Part shown: in pieces, positions 24,195 to 32,428 of the stretch | Layout of the letters: each line of letters starts with the position of its first letter | Position numbering within the stretch: the first letter of the stretch is position 1 | Source of the DNA: Rubrivivax sp. | Lineage (GTDB): Bacteria; Pseudomonadota; Gammaproteobacteria; Burkholderiales; Burkholderiaceae_C | Reading direction: 5' to 3' | DNA: 64,000 nt | NCBI GenBank assembly: GCA_016719535.1 | Contig: JADJYX010000025.1 | Span: 109,652-173,651 of the forward strand | Translations under genes and position numbers: made by a program | Notes under the pieces: generated by a model | Database searches by the model: none | What the model saw: the letters and a program-made list of their open reading frames with translations, nothing else | What the model was told of the DNA's origin: nothing

Positions 24195-25043
24195 ATGTCC
24201 GATTCGCTCATCCTCACCCTCTCCGGCCCCGACCGCACCGGCATCGTGCACGCCGTCACCGGCGTGCTGGCCACGCATGGCGGCAACATCACCGACGCCG
24301 CGCAGTTCAACGACCAGAGCACCGGCCAGTTCTTCATGCGCGTGCAGTTCAGCCTGCAGGTGCAGGCCGCGGCGACGGTGCGCAACGCGCTCGGCGAACT
24401 GGCCGCCGGCATGGGCCTGAAGTGGCAGATCCACGAGGCCCGGGCCCGCATGCGCACGGTGCTGATGGTCAGCAGGCTGGGCCACTGCCTGAACGACCTG
24501 CTGTTCCGCCACAAGAGCCAGTCGCTGCCGCTGGACATCCGCGCCGTGGTTTCCAACCACCGCGACTATTACCAGCTGGCCGCCAGCTACGACATCCCCT
24601 TCCACCACATCCCGGTGACGCCAGCAACCAAGCCGCAGGCGGAGGGCAAGCTGCTGGAGATCGTCGAGCAGGAGCAGGCCGAACTGGTGGTGCTGGCGCG
24701 CTACATGCAGGTGCTGAGCAATCACTTGTGCCGCGCACTGGCCGGCCGCGCGATCAACATCCACCACAGCTTCCTGCCCAGCTTCAAGGGTGCCAAGCCC
24801 TACCACCAGGCGCATGACCGCGGCGTGAAGATCATCGGCGCCACCGCACACTACGTCACCGCCGACCTCGACGAGGGCCCGATCATCGAGCAGGACATCG
24901 CCCGCGTCGACCATGCCTGCGACCCCGAGCAGCTCACACACATCGGCCGCGACGTCGAATGCGCGGTGCTGGCGCGCGCGGTGACCTGGCATGCGCAGCA
25001 CCGCGTGCTGGTCAACGGGCACAAGACGGTGGTCTTCCGCTGA
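24195..25043 (+). CDS. purU: Formyltetrahydrofolate deformylase
   Basis: The enzyme hydrolyses 10-formyl-THF to formate and THF, balancing one-carbon pools and providing formate for purine synthesis. The 282-residue protein has an N-terminal ACT domain (LTLSGPDRTGIVHAVTGVLA, ~6-85) and a formyltransferase-like domain with HCLNDLLFRH, VVSNHRDYYQLA, LARYMQVLS and the catalytic segment NIHHSFLPSFKGAKPYHQA (Asn-His ... Asp in DEGPIIEQDI). Length is normal. It closes the serC unit, 12 bases after the previous stop; serine/glycine and one-carbon metabolism fit together here. Confidence 0.96.
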   Translation: MSDSLILTLSGPDRTGIVHAVTGVLATHGGNITDAAQFNDQSTGQFFMRVQFSLQVQAAATVRNALGELAAGMGLKWQIHEARARMRTVLMVSRLGHCLNDLLFRHKSQSLPLDIRAVVSNHRDYYQLAASYDIPFHHIPVTPATKPQAEGKLLEIVEQEQAELVVLARYMQVLSNHLCRALAGRAINIHHSFLPSFKGAKPYHQAHDRGVKIIGATAHYVTADLDEGPIIEQDIARVDHACDPEQLTHIGRDVECAVLARAVTWHAQHRVLVNGHKTVVFR

Positions 25044-25154
25044 CGACAGGTCGCCCCACATTCGCGGGGTGCGGGAAGTCCCGCGGCATATGACCGGTCA
25101 AACCATGTCACTTGACACGATCCGGTCATCGACCGATCGGCACAATGGGCTCCG
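25044..25154 (+). promoter_or_regulatory. Gene-free stretch with inverted repeat ATGACCGG-N24-CCGGTCAT
   Basis: The gap between purU and the next gene is about 345 bases. Its first part holds an 8-bp perfect inverted repeat at 25090-25097 and 25122-25129, with a -35-like TTGACA at 25112-25117 between the arms. No good -10 lies at 17-18 bases, so this is at most a candidate regulated promoter for what follows. Confidence 0.35.
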
Positions 25155-25282
25155 TCACTGGCGAGAACCGACCGCAGCAATGGGCGGAGTACCGGAACCC
25201 GTACCCGGCGCCAGCACCCGTCGGGCCGCAAGGCCTGTCCGGTAGCCACAAGGGCCACCCGTGAAACGGTGGCCCTTTGCTT
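25155..25282 (+). ncRNA. Candidate structured RNA or leader ending in a terminator
   Basis: This segment can fold into consecutive stems. CTGGCG (25158-25163) pairs with CGCCAG (25209-25214) and encloses two small hairpins (CCGC/GCGG and GTAC/GTAC). Then GGCC-GCAA-GGCC (25224-25235) forms a GNRA-capped hairpin. Last comes a strong intrinsic terminator: AAGGGCCACC (25250-25259) pairs with GGTGGCCCTT (25268-25277), followed by TGCTTT. The layout suits a small RNA or a riboswitch-like leader for the lipoprotein-caspase pair. I do not recognise a known RNA family. Confidence 0.4.
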
Positions 25283-25283
25283 T
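25250..25283 (+). terminator. Rho-independent terminator
   Basis: A perfect 10-bp stem with an 8-base loop (CGTGAAAC) is followed by TTTGCTTT. It may end the serC-purU transcript or a separate small RNA starting after 25150. The GTG at 25261 lies inside the loop and is therefore unlikely to be a start codon for the next gene. Confidence 0.75.
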
Positions 25284-25389
25284 GACAGGGCCCGCGCCTT
25301 TGCGACGGATCAAACGCTGGCCGTGCTGCGCAGGCACAGAATGCCCCGCAGACACTGGGCCGCAAGGCCGGCCCGCGCAGGTGGGCCCG

Positions 25390-26157
25390 ATGCATCGACA
25401 AACGATGGGCAGGTCACGACCGACACGCTGCGGCAGCGTACTGCACCGCTGCGCGTTGCCGCGTGCGCGCTGGGCGCTGGCGGCGATCGCCCTGCTGATC
25501 ACCGGCTGCGTCACGGTCGATCTGCCGTCGATCGCCCATGTGCATGTCGGTCACGCGATCACGGGCTGGAACGACACGCCCGGCGGCCGCGGCCTGTGCG
25601 ACGTGGCGCAGAACGAAGCGGCCGTGGCCAGCGAACATGCCGCCTTCGCCGTGGAGGGCGCGCGCGACCCCCAGGCCGTGCGCTTGCACCTGGGCCATGT
25701 GCTGCACGCCGTCGACCCGACGCGCGAGCCCGTCGGCCCGGGCACCGGTTATGGCCTGCTGAAGGCGCTGGACGGCTGCATCGACCACCTGGGGTTTGCC
25801 GCCGACGTGCGCGATGCCAGCCCCAACCTGAAGGCGGGCGTGCCGACGCTGGTGGCCACGCTGCAGCCCCTGGGCCGCGAGGTGCGCACCATCGCCGCGC
25901 TGGCCGCCGATGCGCGCCGCTCGCCCGATGCAGCGCTGGCGCTGGCCTATGCGCAGGACGTGCGCCAGCGCTGCGACCGCCTGCTCGTCACGCTGGTGCA
26001 GGCCCGGCAGCGCCTGGACGCCCTGCTGGCCGCCGAACAGCCGCCCTACCGGCCGGTGGCCCGGCACTACCTGTTCGGCATCATCCGGCTGCCCTCGGGC
26101 GACTGGGCCTGGGCCAGCGCCGGGCAGCGCGCCGACGGTTATGCCCCTCACCATTGA
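25390..26157 (+). CDS. Putative outer-membrane lipoprotein of unknown function
   Basis: The product is 255 residues from ATG 25390 (or 250 from ATG 25405). It has a basic N-terminus, a hydrophobic core WALAAIALLI and a lipobox LITGC; Cys40 would be lipidated. Residue +2 is Val, so outer-membrane sorting is expected. The mature part begins with VTVDLPSIAHVHVGHAITGW, is rich in His and Ala, and contains long amphipathic helices resembling a four-helix bundle (ALAADARRSPDAALALAYAQ). No family is recognised. The caspase-like gene starts 8 bases after the stop, so the two are almost certainly co-expressed and probably work together. Confidence 0.65.
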   Translation: MHRQTMGRSRPTRCGSVLHRCALPRARWALAAIALLITGCVTVDLPSIAHVHVGHAITGWNDTPGGRGLCDVAQNEAAVASEHAAFAVEGARDPQAVRLHLGHVLHAVDPTREPVGPGTGYGLLKALDGCIDHLGFAADVRDASPNLKAGVPTLVATLQPLGREVRTIAALAADARRSPDAALALAYAQDVRQRCDRLLVTLVQARQRLDALLAAEQPPYRPVARHYLFGIIRLPSGDWAWASAGQRADGYAPHH

Positions 26158-26164
26158 TCGCGCC

Positions 26165-27550
26165 ATGGCATCGCGGCTGACACGGTGGATCGCGATCGGC
26201 GGCGCCGTCATCATGGCGGCCGGCGCCGGCCCGGGCGTGCAGGCGCAGGGCGCGGGTGAAGGGCTCGCTGCCTGCCAGGCGGCGGGCGCGCCGAGCCCGG
26301 CCTGCCGCGACGCGCTGTCTGCCGCCGGCGGGGACGCCGTGCTGGCGGTGGTCGAACGCTGGGTGCAGGCGCGGCGATATGCCGATGCGCGCGAAGCGCT
26401 CGAGCAGCTGCGCCGCCGCGAGCCCTGGAACCGGCGCGCGCAGCAGCAGTTGCACGAGGTGGCCAGTCTGGACGACGAGGCGGCATGGGCCGCCCGGCGC
26501 GCCGCCGCCAGCGCATCGGCCCCCGAGCTCGAACTGACGCTGGCCGAGACGCGCTGCACGCGGCTGTCGGGCGAACAGGCGCTGGCGGCATGCGACCAGG
26601 TGCTGGCCGCGCGGCCGCAGGACGTGCGCATGCAGACGGCGCGCGGCGACCTGCTGCTGACGCTGGGCCGGCCGGCGCAGGCGCTGGCGGCCTACCGCGC
26701 CGCGGCCACGCGCGAGCCCGCCGCCGCGCTGCAGCAGAAGATCGCCATCGCCGAGGCCGCGGCGCGGCCGGCCGGCCCGGCCGTGGCGGCGGCGCCGCGT
26801 GCCGATGCCACGCCGTCGCTCGACGCAGCGGCCTTCGGGCGCTACCACGCGCTCGTCATCGGCATCGACGCCTACCGCCACCTCGACCGCCTGAAGACGG
26901 CGGTGCACGATGCGCGCACCATCGGCACCCTGCTGCGCAGCACCTACGGCTTCGAGGTCCGGCTGCTGGCCGAGGCCTCGCGCGCCGACATCGTCGAGGC
27001 GCTGGACGACTACCGCAACCGGCTCGAGCCGCAGGACAACCTGCTGATCTACTACGCCGGCCACGGCTGGCTCGATACCGAGGCCGACAAGGGCTTCTGG
27101 CTACCGGCGGACGCCCACCCCGACAAGCGCACGCAGTGGGTGTCCAACGACACCGTGCGCGATGCGCTGCGTGCGCTGAAGGCCAAGCATGTGCTGGTGG
27201 TGGCCGACAGCTGCTTCTCGGGCACGCTGACACGCGGCGCCACGGCGGCCGGTGCGCAGCGTGGCCGCGACTACCTCGAACGCATGGCGCGGCTGAAGGC
27301 GCGCCAGGTGCTCACCTCGGGCGGGCTCGAACCGGTGGCCGATTCATCGGGCAGCGGGCATTCGCCCTTCGCCGCGGCGCTGATCCAGACGCTGACCGCC
27401 AACCGCGGCGTGCTCGACGCCACCTCGCTGTTCGGCGAGCTGCGGCGCCCGGTGGCGCTGAATTCGGAACAGGTGCCGCAGTTTGCCGATATCCGCCTGG
27501 TCGGCCACCAGGGCGGCGATTTCCTGTTCGTGCGCCACGAGCGGCACTGA
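26165..27550 (+). CDS. Secreted caspase-like (peptidase C14) protein with TPR-like N-terminal region
   Basis: A 461-residue protein with a signal peptide (~1-29, ending VQAQG). Residues ~45-200 are helical and TPR-like. The caspase domain (~228-455) starts HALVIGIDAYRHLDRLKTAVHDA and contains the catalytic His300 in YYAGHGW and Cys350 in VADSCFSG. Both are intact, so the protease is probably active; caspase-like bacterial proteins usually cleave after Lys or Arg. A low-complexity Ala/Pro linker (~200-225) joins the two parts. An alternative ATG at 26141 would overlap the lipoprotein gene. The target and trigger are unknown; export to the periplasm together with a lipoprotein suggests an envelope function. 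Confidence 0.85.
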   Translation: MASRLTRWIAIGGAVIMAAGAGPGVQAQGAGEGLAACQAAGAPSPACRDALSAAGGDAVLAVVERWVQARRYADAREALEQLRRREPWNRRAQQQLHEVASLDDEAAWAARRAAASASAPELELTLAETRCTRLSGEQALAACDQVLAARPQDVRMQTARGDLLLTLGRPAQALAAYRAAATREPAAALQQKIAIAEAAARPAGPAVAAAPRADATPSLDAAAFGRYHALVIGIDAYRHLDRLKTAVHDARTIGTLLRSTYGFEVRLLAEASRADIVEALDDYRNRLEPQDNLLIYYAGHGWLDTEADKGFWLPADAHPDKRTQWVSNDTVRDALRALKAKHVLVVADSCFSGTLTRGATAAGAQRGRDYLERMARLKARQVLTSGGLEPVADSSGSGHSPFAAALIQTLTANRGVLDATSLFGELRRPVALNSEQVPQFADIRLVGHQGGDFLFVRHERH

Positions 27551-27588
27551 AACGGGGCCGGCCGGTCGCCGGCGCGCGGTGCCAGGGA

Positions 27589-28356
27589 TCAGGCGTATTG
27601 CGACACCGAATCGGCCAGGGCGTGCCAGTGCTGCAGGTCGCGCAGCGTGATGCGGCCTTCGCCGGGGTCGGGCAGCGCCGGGCGCCAGCCGTCGCGGCGG
27701 TGCAGCCCCGGGCCGATGGCCACCGCGCCTTCGAGCGTGGCGCCTTCGAAATAGGCGCTGAGCGTCACCAGCACCGGCACATGGGCGGCGCGCGCCGCGG
27801 CCACGCCGCCGGGTGAATCCTCGAGCGCCAGTGCCTCGAGCGGACCCAGGCGCAGCCGCTGCAGCGCGCGCTCGAAGACCTCGGGGTCGGGTTTCTTGCG
27901 CTGCACGTCCTCGCCGCAGACCACGGCATCGAAGCGCCCGGCCCAGCGCGGACCGAAATGCGCACCGAGCAGCGCATCGACATTGCTGCGGCTGGTGGTG
28001 GTGGTGATGGCCATGCGCACACCGTCGGCGGCGCCCTCGTCGAGGAGTTCGCGCACGCCGGGGCGCAGGGGCATGCCCTGCCGCACCAGCTGCGCATAGT
28101 GCGCGTTCTTGCGCGCATGCAGCTCGGCCGCCAGCGCCTCGCGCTGCTGCGACAGCGCCGGCGCATCGCTGCGCGACTGCATGTCGTGCAGCAGCCGCTC
28201 GCGCCCGCCGGTGATGGCCAGCAGGCGGCCGTAGTGCACCTCGTCCCATCGCCAGGGCAGGCCCAGGGCCTCGAAGGCGAGGTTGAAGGCCACGCGGTGG
28301 CCGTCGCGCTCGGTCTCGGCCAGCGTGCCGTCGACGTCCCACAGCAGCGCCTTCAT
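27589..28356 (-). CDS. cbbY: CbbY, HAD-family phosphatase (xylulose-1,5-bisphosphate phosphatase)
   Basis: A 255-residue HAD hydrolase. Motif I is LLWDVDGTLAETERDGH (nucleophile Asp8), followed by the cap segment with LAITGGRERL, motif II ITTTTSRSNV, and motif III/IV KKPDPEVFERALQ ... LALEDSPGGVAAARAA. The ITGGRER and TSRSNV patterns mark CbbY rather than the CbbZ phosphoglycolate phosphatase. CbbY degrades xylulose-1,5-bisphosphate, a misfire product that inhibits red-type RuBisCO, and so works with the activase CbbX encoded upstream. It is the last gene of the cbb operon and overlaps cbbT by four bases. Confidence 0.88.
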   Translation of the reverse strand: MKALLWDVDGTLAETERDGHRVAFNLAFEALGLPWRWDEVHYGRLLAITGGRERLLHDMQSRSDAPALSQQREALAAELHARKNAHYAQLVRQGMPLRPGVRELLDEGAADGVRMAITTTTSRSNVDALLGAHFGPRWAGRFDAVVCGEDVQRKKPDPEVFERALQRLRLGPLEALALEDSPGGVAAARAAHVPVLVTLSAYFEGATLEGAVAIGPGLHRRDGWRPALPDPGEGRITLRDLQHWHALADSVSQYA

Positions 28357-30377
28357 CCCGCGATCTCCTCGGCCTGCGGCTGCAGCACGCCGCGCACGGT
28401 GGCGGCCAGCCGCTCGGGCGTGAAGCCGAAATGCTCGAACAGCGCCGGCGCCGGGGCCGACTCGCCGAAGCGGTCCAGCCCCAGCGTAGCCGCGCAGCCA
28501 TAGGCGCCCCAGCCGCGCGTGACGCCGGCCTCGACGCCGATGCGCGGCAGCCCGCGGCCCAGCACCTCGGCGCGCCATGCCGGTGGCTGGCGGTCGAAGA
28601 CGGTGGTGCTGGGCAGCGAGACCACGCGCACCGGCAGTCCTTGCGCGTCCAGCAGTTGCTGCGCGGCCATCGCCAGCGCCACCTCCGAGCCGCTGGCGAG
28701 GATCACCGCCTGCGCCTGCGGGCGGTCGCTCAGCACGTAGCCGCCGCGCCGCACGGCCTCGCGCTGGGCGGCGCCGCGGGGCTGCGGCGGCAGGTTCTGG
28801 CGCGTCAGCAGCAAGGCGCTCGGGCGCTCGCGCTGTTGCAGCGCCAGGGCCCAGGCGGTGGCGGTTTCGACGGCGTCGCAGGGCCGCCAGACGTCGAGGT
28901 TGGGGATCAGGCGCAGGCTCTCGGCCTGTTCCACCGGCTGGTGGGTGGGGCCGTCCTCGCCGAGGCCGATGCTGTCGTGCGTGAAGACATGCACCACGCG
29001 CAGCTTCATCAGCGCGGCCATGCGGATGGCGTTGCGGCTGTAGTCGCTGAAGGTCAGGAAGGTGCCGCCATAGGGGATGCAGCCGCCGTGCAGCGCCACG
29101 CCGTTCATGATGGCAGCCATGCCGAATTCGCGCACGCCGTGGCTGAGGTGGCGCGCGCCGGCAGCGGGAAAGTCGGTGAGGTTGCTGCCGGTCAGGTCGG
29201 CACTGCCGCCCAGCAGTTCGGGCAGCGCCGGGCCCAAGATGGCCAGCGAGAGCTGCGAGGCCTTGCGCGTGGCCACCGGGGCGGGCGTGGCTTCGGCGCC
29301 GGCGATCAGCCGCGCGGCCGTCGCCGCCCAGTCAGCGGGCAGCTCACCGGCCAGGCGGCGTTCGAGCTCGGCGGCCAGCGCCGGGTGGGCGGCGCGGTAT
29401 GCGGCCCAGCGCGACAGCCATTCGGCGTGCCGCTGCGCGCCCAGGGTGCGCGCGTCCCAGGCGCTGCGCACCTCGCTCGGCACCTCGAAGGGCGCATGCG
29501 GCCAGCCGATGGCCTGGCGCACGCGCGCGATCTCCTCCGGCCCCAGCGGCTCGCCATGCGCCTGCGCGGTGCCGGCGCGCGAGGGCGAGCCCTGGCCGAT
29601 GGTGGTGCGGCACAGGATCAGCGTCGGGCGGTCGGTGCTGGTGTGCGCCTTCGCGATCGCCTGGCCCACCGCCGCCACGTCGTGGCCGTCGACCGGGCCG
29701 ACGACGTTCCAGCCATAGGCGGCGAATCGCGCCGCGGTGTCGTCGCGGAACCAGCCCTGCACCGGGCCGTCGATGCTGATGCCGTTGTCGTCGTAGAGCG
29801 CGATCAGCTTGTTCAGCCCCCACACGCCGGCCAGCGAGCAGGCCTCGTGGCTGATGCCTTCCATCAGGCAGCCGTCGCCCAGAAAGACATAGGTGCGGTG
29901 GTCGACGACGGTGTGCCCCGGGCGGTTGAATTCGGCCGCCAGCCGCTGTTCGGCCAGCGCCATGCCCACGGCATTGGCCAGGCCCTGGCCGAGCGGGCCG
30001 GTGGTGGTTTCCACACCCGGCGTCAGGCCCACCTCGGGGTGGCCCGGCGTGCGGCTGCCCCACTGGCGGAAGCGCTTGAGCTCGTCGATCGGCAGGTCGT
30101 AGCCGCTCAGGTGCAGCAGCGCATACAGCAGCATCGAGGCGTGGCCGTTGCTCAGCACGAAGCGGTCGCGGTCGGGCCAATGCGGGTCGGCGGGGTCGTG
30201 GCGCAGGGGGCCGGTCCACAGCGCCACCGCCATCTCGGCCATGCCCATGGGCGCGCCGGGGTGGCCGCTCTTGGCCTGCTGCACGGCGTCCATCGCCAGC
30301 GCGCGCAGGGCGTTGGCGCGCGGGTCGATGCAGCCGGCGCTGCCGCGCTGCACGCGTGCGGTGGAGGTGCTGCTCAT
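28353..30377 (-). CDS. cbbT: Transketolase (Calvin cycle)
   Basis: A 674-residue thiamine-diphosphate enzyme that exchanges two-carbon units among sugar phosphates to regenerate ribulose-5-phosphate. Marks in order: DAVQQAKSGHPGAPMGMAEM (catalytic His), LSNGHASMLLYALLHL, the ThDP motif GDGCLMEGISHEA ... DDNGISIDG (~155-185), and the pyrimidine domain with GVREFGMAAIMNGVALHGG and FTHDSIGLGEDGPTHQPVEQ. Full length. The ATG overlaps the upstream cbbP stop by one base (TGATG), so the two are translationally coupled. Confidence 0.96.
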   Translation of the reverse strand: MSSTSTARVQRGSAGCIDPRANALRALAMDAVQQAKSGHPGAPMGMAEMAVALWTGPLRHDPADPHWPDRDRFVLSNGHASMLLYALLHLSGYDLPIDELKRFRQWGSRTPGHPEVGLTPGVETTTGPLGQGLANAVGMALAEQRLAAEFNRPGHTVVDHRTYVFLGDGCLMEGISHEACSLAGVWGLNKLIALYDDNGISIDGPVQGWFRDDTAARFAAYGWNVVGPVDGHDVAAVGQAIAKAHTSTDRPTLILCRTTIGQGSPSRAGTAQAHGEPLGPEEIARVRQAIGWPHAPFEVPSEVRSAWDARTLGAQRHAEWLSRWAAYRAAHPALAAELERRLAGELPADWAATAARLIAGAEATPAPVATRKASQLSLAILGPALPELLGGSADLTGSNLTDFPAAGARHLSHGVREFGMAAIMNGVALHGGCIPYGGTFLTFSDYSRNAIRMAALMKLRVVHVFTHDSIGLGEDGPTHQPVEQAESLRLIPNLDVWRPCDAVETATAWALALQQRERPSALLLTRQNLPPQPRGAAQREAVRRGGYVLSDRPQAQAVILASGSEVALAMAAQQLLDAQGLPVRVVSLPSTTVFDRQPPAWRAEVLGRGLPRIGVEAGVTRGWGAYGCAATLGLDRFGESAPAPALFEHFGFTPERLAATVRGVLQPQAEEIAG

Positions 30378-31260
30378 CACAGCGCTCCCAGCGCGCGCTT
30401 GCGCCGTTCCAGCATGCGCCAGATGAAGGGCGTGAAGATCAGCTGCATCGCCAGTTCCATCTTGCCGCCGGGCACGACGATGGTGTTGGCGCGGCTCATC
30501 CACGAGTCGTTGATCATGTTCAGCAGGTAGGGGAAGTCGATGCCCTTGGGGTTGGCGAAGCGGATGACGCAGATCGACTCGTCGGCGCTGGGGATGTCGC
30601 GCGCGATGAAGGGGTTGCTGGTGTCGACCACCGGCACGCGCTGGAAATTGACGTGCGTGTGCTGGAACTGCGGCACGATGTAGTGCACATAGTCGGGCAT
30701 GCGGCGCAGGATGGTGTCGGTCACCGCCTCGGCGCTGTAGCCGCGCACGTGCTTGTCGCGGTAGAGCTTCTGGATCCATTCCAGGTTGATCACCGGCACC
30801 ACGCCGATCAGCAGGTCGGGGTAGCGGGCGATGTCGACATCGGCCGTATGCACGGCGCCGTGCAGGCCCTCGTAGAACAGCATGTCGGTGCCGTCGGGCA
30901 GGTCTTCCCAGGGCGTGAAGGTGCCGGGCTCCTGGCCGTAGGGCGCGGCCTCGACCGGGTCGTGCAGGTATCTGCGGCGGCGGCCGTTGCCGGTCTCGGC
31001 ATAGCTGCGGAACAGCTGCTCGAGTTCGGGGAAGAGGTTGTTCTCGGGCCCGAAGTGGCTGAAGTGCTTGTTGCCCGCCGTTCGGCCTCGGCCTGGCGCG
31101 CGCGCATCTCCTTGCGGTCGTAGCGGTGGAAGCTGTCGCCTTCGATGACGGCGGCGTTGACCTTCTCGCGGCGGAAGATGTTCTCGAAGGTGCGCGTCAC
31201 CGAGGTGGTGCCGGCGCCCGACGATCCGGTGATGGCGATGATGGGATGGCGTTCCGACAT
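30377..31260 (-). CDS. cbbP: Phosphoribulokinase, one frameshift as given
   Basis: The enzyme makes ribulose-1,5-bisphosphate from Ru5P and ATP. The N-terminus (from 31260) has the P-loop IIAITGSSGAGTTSVTRTF and then VIEGDSFHRYDRKEM. At ~31080 one base appears to be missing; in the next frame the protein continues NKHFSHFGPENNLFPELEQL, then LFYEGLHGAVHTADVDIARY, YIVPQFQHTHVNFQRVPVVD and RANTIVVPGGKMELAMQL. With one base restored the length is 294 residues, normal for proteobacterial class I PRK. The site is GC-rich (GAACGGCGGGC), so a sequencing slip is likely. It lies 13 bases after cbbF and overlaps cbbT. Confidence 0.93.
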
Positions 31261-31273
31261 GGTGCTCTCGGGG

Positions 31274-32409
31274 TCAGTCTCTGAACAGGCTGCGGGCGGC
31301 AAACAGTGGCGCGGTCTCCTCGCGCGGTGCCGGCTCGTGGTGGTAGCGCTCGATGCGCTCGACTTCGTTCCTGGAGCCGAACACCAGCCCGATGCGCTGG
31401 TGCAGCGTGGTCGGCTTGACGCCCAGCATCGGCTGGCGGCCGGTGCTGCAGCGCCCGCCGGCCTGCTCGACGACGAAGCCGATCGGGTTGGCTTCGTACA
31501 GCAGGCGCAGGCGGCCGGGGTTGGTCGGGTCCTGGGCGCCCGCCGTCCACCCCCGGGGGCCGGCGGGCGGGGGCTCGGACGTGTGTCGCGCGGGTACATG
31601 AAGACGCCGCCACGCATCAGGATGCGGTGCGCCTCGGCCACCATGCTGGCGATCCAGCGCATGTTGAAATCCTTGCCGCGCGGGCCGGTCTTGCCGGCCA
31701 GGCATTCGTCGACATAGCGCTTGATGGGCGGCTCCCAGAAGCGGCTGTTGCTGGTGTTGATGGCAAATTCGTTCGTATCCGCAGGGATGCCGATGCTGGG
31801 ATGCGTGAGCACGAATTCGCCCAGGTTGGGATTGAGCGTGAAGCCGGCCACGCCGTTGCCCACGCTCAGCACGATCATCGTCGTCGGGCCATAGATGGCA
31901 TAACCGGCCGCCACTTGCGTGGCCCCGGGCTGCAGGAAGTCGGCCTCGACGACGTCGCGCCCGCTGGCCACCACGTCGGCCGGCGCGCGCAGGATCGAGA
32001 AAATGCTGCCCACCGAGACGTTGACGTCGATGTTGCTGGAGCCGTCCAGCGGGTCGAAGACGAGCAGGTATTTGCCGCGCTGGTAGGCGGCCGGGATCTG
32101 CCGCGGCTCATCCATCTCCTCGCTGGCCAGGCCGGCGCAGTGGCCGTTCCACTCGTTCATGCGGATGAAGATCTCGTTGGACAGCAGGTCCAGCGGCTTC
32201 TGTTCCTCACCCTGCACGTTGACGGCGCCGCCGGCGGGCACGGCGCCGAGCGAATCGCTCAAGGGACCGAAGGCGACGATGCGCGCGATGGCCTTGCAGG
32301 CCAGCGCCACGTCGAGCACCAGCGCATTGAGGTCGCCGCTGGCCTGCGGGTAGCGGCGACGCTCCTCGATCAGGTAGCGCGTGAGGGTCCAGCGGTGGGA
32401 CAGGGGCAT
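31274..32409 (-). CDS. cbbF: Fructose-1,6-bisphosphatase class I, with a frameshift and a Pro/Gly-rich insertion
   Basis: The enzyme dephosphorylates fructose-1,6-bisphosphate (and often sedoheptulose-1,7-bisphosphate) in the Calvin cycle. The N-terminal frame shows LLVFDPLDGSSNIDVNVSVG (metal site, ~118-137), EFAINTSNSRFWEPP and MRGGVFMYPRD. Then about 50 bases encoding a Pro/Gly-rich stretch intervene before the next frame resumes with DPTNPGRLRLLYEANPIGFVVEQAGG and VFGSRNEVERIERYH. Relatives pass almost directly from YPRD to the DP..PGRLRLLYE segment, so this looks like an insertion of about 17 codons plus one missing base at ~31530-31600. Between cbbX and cbbP in the operon. Confidence 0.88.
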
Positions 32410-32428
32410 GGCGATTCCTTGGGGGTCT

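Noticed and set aside
25112..25146. Sigma-70 promoter with -35 TTGACA
   Set aside because: The nearest -10-like hexamer (CACAAT) lies 23 bases away, too far for a standard promoter.
25155..25260. c-di-GMP (GEMM-I) riboswitch
   Set aside because: GGCCGCAAGGCC followed by CCGG resembles part of the GEMM core, but the conserved GCAAAGCC reads GCAAGGCC and no GGGCAAACC element lies upstream.
25261..25389. GTG at 25261 as start of the lipoprotein gene
   Set aside because: It lies within the loop of a strong terminator hairpin and would place about 80 residues before the signal peptide. ATG 25390 or 25405 gives a normal lipoprotein signal.
27589..28356. Phosphoglycolate phosphatase CbbZ
   Set aside because: The ITGGRERL and TTSRSNV segments and length fit CbbY rather than the Gph/CbbZ group.
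28431..30530. A 699-codon open frame on the + strand
   Set aside because: It is the antisense shadow of cbbT; the minus strand encodes an unmistakable transketolase.
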